From CALXSC01 sp035470525 (lineage in GTDB: Bacteria > Pseudomonadota > Alphaproteobacteria > Rickettsiales > UBA1997): DNA of 8,273 bases. Location of the stretch: contig DATIQT010000086.1 in assembly GCA_035470525.1 (NCBI GenBank), forward strand, positions 1 to 8,273, read 5' to 3'. This document shows positions 5,567 to 8,273 of this stretch, in pieces (the stretch's first letter is position 1; every line of letters starts with the position of its first letter). Position numbers and translations under genes: made by a program. Below the pieces are notes generated by a model. It saw only the letters and a list, made by a program, of their open reading frames with translations. It did not search any database and had not been told where the DNA came from.

Positions 5567-6553
5567 ATGAAAAGAGATATAGAAAATACAGAAGATAAAG
5601 AAGACACAAAAAAAGTGAAAGACATAGATTTTTATTACAAGAAAAATAGATTGAGCCAAATAAGAGGATTTTGCTCCGTAGTTCAAAATGATTGTTCTAT
5701 ATCAAGAGCGCATGAAAAAATTCATATAGAATTATCAACACTTTCCAAAGAAATAAGAACCCTTGAAAGAGATTTAGGAGTTGAGCTATTTGATAGATCA
5801 GGATACAACAGGCTAAAACTTACAACAGAAGGTGAATTATTTTATAAAAAAGCAGTTCAGTATGTGAATGGTATTGATGGTTTGGTTGATAGTTTCAGTA
5901 AAGATTTGCAAGAGTTTAGAAATAATAATATAAGGATAGCTTCTATTGAAAATACCTTAGAAAAAATTATGCCTTATTTATACATTCTTAAACAAAAGTA
6001 TCCAAATATAAATATATCTTTATATAATATATCAATAAAAGAAGCACAAAATAAGCTAATATCTAAAGAGTTGGATTTGGCTTTTTATTTAGAAGATATA
6101 AATGAAAAATTATCCACAGAACTAGAAAAGTTTAAACTTTCTGATCATAAAAGTTTTTGGGTTATGTCTAAAACACACCCATTGGCTATTAAAAATGATA
6201 AAGATATAACTAAAGAAGATTTAGCAAAATATCCATTTGGAGTATTCGATGAATTAGTTTTCACAAAATCATTTAACTCTTTTATTTCAGAATATAATCT
6301 AAAATCCCCAATAGATATAAAAAATCCAACAACTGGTTTATTAATAAAAATGGCCAAAACTGGATTTAGTATAAGTTCTATAAGTGAAATTTTATTAACC
6401 GAAATTGATAAAAAAGAATTAGAATTAAAGGCAGATTATATTTTACCTCAAAGATATTTTTACTGTTTTACAAGAAAAAATGCAATACAAAGTAAAATAG
6501 TTAGTGAATTTTTGGAAATGGTAAAACAAAATCATAAAAAAATATTTCATTAA
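5567..6553 (+). CDS. LysR-family transcriptional regulator
   Basis: A 328-residue DNA-binding regulator. The N-terminal winged helix-turn-helix covers about residues 28-88: LSQIRGFCSVVQNDCSISRA, then recognition-helix region LSTLSKEIRTLERDLGVELFDR and wing LKLTTEGELFYKKA. The linker helix (90-118) leads into a periplasmic-binding-like effector domain (about 121-322) starting NNIRIASIENTLEKIMP. I chose ATG at 5567 rather than the TTG six codons upstream. Neither has a Shine-Dalgarno sequence, and both leave an unusual, highly charged extension of about 25 residues before the normal LysR start, so a later non-ATG start is possible. The gene is divergent from the orphan gene at 5058-5462, the classic layout for a LysR regulator and its target. 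The inducer is unknown. Confidence 0.9.
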   Translation: MKRDIENTEDKEDTKKVKDIDFYYKKNRLSQIRGFCSVVQNDCSISRAHEKIHIELSTLSKEIRTLERDLGVELFDRSGYNRLKLTTEGELFYKKAVQYVNGIDGLVDSFSKDLQEFRNNNIRIASIENTLEKIMPYLYILKQKYPNINISLYNISIKEAQNKLISKELDLAFYLEDINEKLSTELEKFKLSDHKSFWVMSKTHPLAIKNDKDITKEDLAKYPFGVFDELVFTKSFNSFISEYNLKSPIDIKNPTTGLLIKMAKTGFSISSISEILLTEIDKKELELKADYILPQRYFYCFTRKNAIQSKIVSEFLEMVKQNHKKIFH

Positions 6554-6560
6554 ATTTAAT

Positions 6561-6695
6561 AGCTCCCCTTTGTCCTTCGGACATTTCCCCTCAAGGAGGG
6601 GAAAGATATTCTTGGTTGTTAAACCATATTGTCTTAACCACCGCTCGTAATCTTTCCCCTCCTTGAGGGGAAATGTCCGAAGGACAAAGGGGGCT
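6561..6695. repeat. Large palindromic element, 43-bp perfect arms
   Basis: Bases 6565-6607 are the exact reverse complement of 6650-6692, with a 42-base loop. Each arm is itself two hairpins: TGTCC/GGACA around TTC, and TTTCCCCTC/GAGGGGAAA around AAG. It is GC-rich against a strongly AT-rich background. It lies between the convergent lysR and 6717-7670 genes, starting eight bases after the lysR stop region, and would act as a bidirectional transcription barrier. A related element is at 8019-8134. It looks like a non-autonomous repeat (MITE or REP class); no target-site duplication is evident. Confidence 0.9.
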
Positions 6696-6716
6696 ATATT
6701 AACAAGTTTATATTAA

Positions 6717-7670
6717 TTAGATTTTTTTCTCTTTAATTGAAATATATCTTCTATTTGTTATACCTTTTAAATCATTCTCAAGATTTGATTTTATTATTTT
6801 ATTATTTTGTGCTTTTTTACCTCTAAATACCTCAGTATAACATGATTCTCGTCCAAACCAATAAAATTCAAAATTATTTTTAACATTCTGATATTTAATA
6901 ACCATTGGCATAGTTTCTTCAAATTGGTACATTTTACTATATTTAAAAAACATTTCTGGAAATTTGGCACATTCATTCTTTTTAGATGTTCTATCAATAT
7001 AATATTTAACTTCATGATCATAAGCCTGTTCTATAACCGAATTTTCTAAATTCCTAACTTCTAACAATGCTTTTTCTATAGTTTTATATTTTGGATCATT
7101 TGCCCAATAATCATAACAAATATATTCTATTCTTGGGATTTCGTTGTTTCCTTGGAATATTTCTGTAATTCCATCAGTTAATTTAAAATCTTTTGTTATT
7201 TGATTATCTTTTGGTAGTATCAAGTTAAGTGTGTCAACTGCATGGTCTTTGAACCAATCTTTGCCTTGTTGTTTTGCTGTTTCATAAGATTTATTTGCGA
7301 TTTCTTGCACTACATTTTCTAAGATGTCTTCTTCATGATCTAAATTGTGTTCAAGCATATATTTCTCGTTGTATCTGTAAATCCATCTCCATTTGTTTGC
7401 TGTATCCCCAACATCAAGGCTTATTTTATTAACTTTGAATTTTATATCTTTTCCATCTATATTTAATGTAAGATTGTTCGACAATTTAATGAAATCTTGA
7501 ATTATTTTTTTGAAATTTTCACCCTGATAGTATTCTTTTTCTAGAGATATTAATAAAAATATATTAATATCTTGAATACCTTGCTCATACATCTTAAGAA
7601 GATATTTTCTTAAGTTTAAGTAATTAAATTCTAAGCCACCAGTCGTATAATCATTATTAATTTCTGACAT
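6717..7670 (-). CDS. Orphan protein, 317 residues, unknown function
   Basis: I do not recognise this protein. ATG at 7670 is preceded by AGGG with eight bases of spacing, a usable ribosome binding site. The protein has no signal peptide and no membrane span, so it is probably cytoplasmic. It is rich in Tyr, Trp, Lys, Asn and Glu. Notable parts are a helix-rich N-terminus (15-65), an IDGKDIKFKVNKISLDVGD beta-like segment (71-89), KWRWIYRYNEKY (93-104), an acidic helix (110-135), a second half with many aromatics (IEYICYDYWANDPKY, 181-195; NNFEFYWFGRESCY, 265-278) and a basic C-terminus. The gene is framed by the large palindromic element downstream and by a broken copy of the lysR 3' end upstream, which suggests an accessory gene in a rearranged locus. 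An effector or phage-derived protein is possible but unsupported. Confidence 0.75.
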   Translation of the reverse strand: MSEINNDYTTGGLEFNYLNLRKYLLKMYEQGIQDINIFLLISLEKEYYQGENFKKIIQDFIKLSNNLTLNIDGKDIKFKVNKISLDVGDTANKWRWIYRYNEKYMLEHNLDHEEDILENVVQEIANKSYETAKQQGKDWFKDHAVDTLNLILPKDNQITKDFKLTDGITEIFQGNNEIPRIEYICYDYWANDPKYKTIEKALLEVRNLENSVIEQAYDHEVKYYIDRTSKKNECAKFPEMFFKYSKMYQFEETMPMVIKYQNVKNNFEFYWFGRESCYTEVFRGKKAQNNKIIKSNLENDLKGITNRRYISIKEKKI

Positions 7671-7727
7671 CTTGTTATCCCTATTATTTCTTTATATCTG
7701 CAAATTCTAATAGTTTATTATTTTTTG

Positions 7728-7754
7728 TTTATAATGCTAGTGATTTTTATCCAA
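7728..7754 (-). promoter_or_regulatory. Possible promoter of the 317-residue orphan gene
   Basis: On the - strand TTGGAT (7754-7749), 15 bases, TATAAA (7733-7728). This leaves a leader of about 50 bases before the ATG at 7670. The spacer is slightly short and the region is AT-rich, so the call is tentative. Confidence 0.3.
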
Positions 7755-7772
7755 GATTTCATATTTTAATAT

Positions 7773-7859
7773 AAAATGCAATACAAAGTTAAATAGTTAG
7801 CGAATTTTTAACAAAATCATGAAAAAATATTTCATTAAATTTACTAGCTTCCCTTTGCC
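7773..7859 (+). pseudogene. Remnant copy of the lysR 3' end and following repeat head
   Basis: This stretch aligns with 6477-6573, the last 25 codons of lysR plus the start of the palindromic element. It has a few substitutions and a deletion of about 12 bases (the GGAAATGGTAAA part of lysR is missing). In the lysR frame a stop (TAA) appears at once after AGT, so it is not coding. Homology stops to the left of 7773. It is the trace of a tandem duplication or of a second lysR copy that has eroded. Confidence 0.85.
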
Positions 7860-7878
7860 AACGTATTTGACTCTTGTG

Positions 7879-7979
7879 GTGTTGGGTCTCCGAACCCAAT
7901 ACTAGATAATATCAAAACTTAAAGCTTTTAAAAGAACCTTTTGATAGCTTTAAGTGTTGGGTTCGGAGACCCAATACTA
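7879..7979. repeat. REP/BIME-like pair of palindromes
   Basis: Two 26-base units, 7879-7904 and 7954-7979, share GTGTTGGGT at the left and ACCCAATACTA at the right in direct orientation. The central hexamer is CTCCGA in the first and TCGGAG, its reverse complement, in the second. Each unit folds on itself through TTGGGT and ACCCAA, and the 18-base cores pair with one another. The 49-base spacer contains two crossing complementary pairs. The arrangement is like bacterial REP pairs (BIMEs), which are moved by RAYT transposases; no RAYT gene is in the window. Confidence 0.75.
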
Positions 7980-7984
7980 CAAAG

Positions 7985-8014
7985 AGTTTGAAATGTTGTT
8001 TGTGCGAGAAATGA
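7985..8014 (+). repeat. Fourth copy of the CLCEK-type repeat
   Basis: The core TTGTTTGTGCGA (7996-8007) is here on the + strand, directly attached to the right REP-like unit. The frame reads SLKCCLCEK then TGA. That frame is open from 7871 through both REP-like units (47 codons) but has no ATG or ribosome binding site, so I take it as repeat DNA and not a gene. Confidence 0.65.
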
Positions 8015-8018
8015 TGTT

Positions 8019-8134
8019 TAGCCCCCCTTTGTCAACTATGTTGACATTTCCCCTCAAGGAGGGGAAAGATTATCCTTAACCACTGCTCGTAATCTTTCCC
8101 CTCCTTGAGGGGAAAGATTACCGGTGGTGGTTAA
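8019..8134. repeat. Second large palindromic element, related to 6561-6695
   Basis: The head hairpin is TGTCAAC/GTTGACA (8030-8046). Then 8047-8072 is the exact reverse complement of 8090-8115 (26 base pairs, 17-base loop). The right arm is also a self-contained hairpin, 8090-8103 with 8107-8120. The outer TTAACCAC (8076-8083) and GTGGTTAA (8127-8134) form a further layer. The loop words CTTAACCAC and GCTCGTAATC also occur in the element at 6561-6695, so the two share one ancestor. The head hairpin differs in sequence but keeps its pairing. Confidence 0.85.
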
Positions 8135-8162
8135 TACAATAGACCTGTTTCCAGCAAACCTC

Positions 8163-8273
8163 TTAACTTTCCAATAATTCAACACTATCTTTAGTCACAT
8201 ATTCAGAACAAACTGGAAGAATTTGTTTAAATGACTAAATATAGTTATATAAAGAACTTAAAAGACGATACTT
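8163..8273 (-). pseudogene. Interrupted ORF fragment at the window edge
   Basis: From the window edge a - strand frame reads KYRLLSSLYNYI, a TAG stop at 8235-8237, then SFKQILPVCSEYVTKDSVELLES and TAA. The second part looks like a plausible protein C-terminus, so this may be the end of a gene broken by an amber stop. With only 36 sense codons visible, chance is a real alternative. No family is recognised. Confidence 0.25.

Noticed and set aside
6145..6357. 70-codon - strand ORF
   Set aside because: Antisense within the effector domain of the LysR gene, no ribosome binding site.
6794..7021. 75-codon - strand ORF
   Set aside because: Overlaps the 317-residue orphan gene in another frame on the same strand; composition is that of a frame-shifted AT-rich gene.
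7871..8014. 47-codon open + strand frame through the REP-like pair to CLCEK
   Set aside because: It runs through two palindromic repeats, has no ATG and no ribosome binding site; treated as repeat DNA.
7879..8134. Possible CRISPR array
   Set aside because: The repeats are few, palindromic, of different kinds and irregularly spaced, with no unique spacers of constant size and no cas genes.
6561..8134. Composite transposon bounded by the two large palindromic elements
   Set aside because: No transposase gene lies between them and no matching target-site duplications were seen; the flanking lysR-derived direct repeat fits a duplication better.

Overview
The window is AT-rich and reads as chromosomal DNA of an alphaproteobacterium, probably an uncultured host-associated (gut-type) lineage. 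This is inferred from the DnaK sequence, whose substrate-binding domain and DDSVVDADY-type C-terminus are alphaproteobacterial in style, from the high AT content, and from many short palindromic repeats of the kind seen in AT-rich Alphaproteobacteria. No rRNA, tRNA, CRISPR array, transposase or phage gene was found.

Left part (1-2730): a cold-shock protein gene on the + strand (311-514) converges on dnaK on the - strand (698-2647). Each gene has its own hairpin terminator in the 183-base gap between them. The first 310 bases hold a large inverted repeat, a doubtful 33-codon ORF and the csp leader. dnaK is not next to dnaJ or grpE. Its likely promoter, with heat-shock-like elements, lies in the short gap behind pilT.

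Middle (2731-4735): a secreted TPR protein gene and a PilT-type retraction ATPase gene form a tight two-gene - strand operon. The pilT ribosome binding site overlaps the TPR stop codon. Transcription may continue into dnaK, because no terminator is visible after pilT.

Accessory part (4735-6553): on the - strand lie an orphan 134-residue protein with a cysteine-rich tail (5058-5462), a 44-residue single-span membrane protein (4857-4991), two tandem copies of a short repeat and a terminator (4735-4769). A LysR-family regulator (5567-6553) is transcribed divergently from the orphan gene. The 104-base shared promoter region holds two dyads, so the regulator may control the - strand group.

Right part (6554-8273): this is a repeat-rich zone. 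A 43-base-pair perfect inverted repeat separates lysR from a convergent 317-residue orphan gene (6717-7670). Beyond that gene lies a decayed second copy of the lysR 3' end, then a REP/BIME-like palindrome pair and a second copy of the large palindromic element. At the edge is an interrupted ORF fragment.

The most unusual signal is a short repeat with core TTGTTTGTGCGA, present four times. Every copy can be read in the same frame as CLCE, usually followed by K and a stop. One copy forms the C-terminal tail of the orphan protein at 5058-5462, which resembles in-frame capture of a repeat, as known for Rickettsia palindromic elements.
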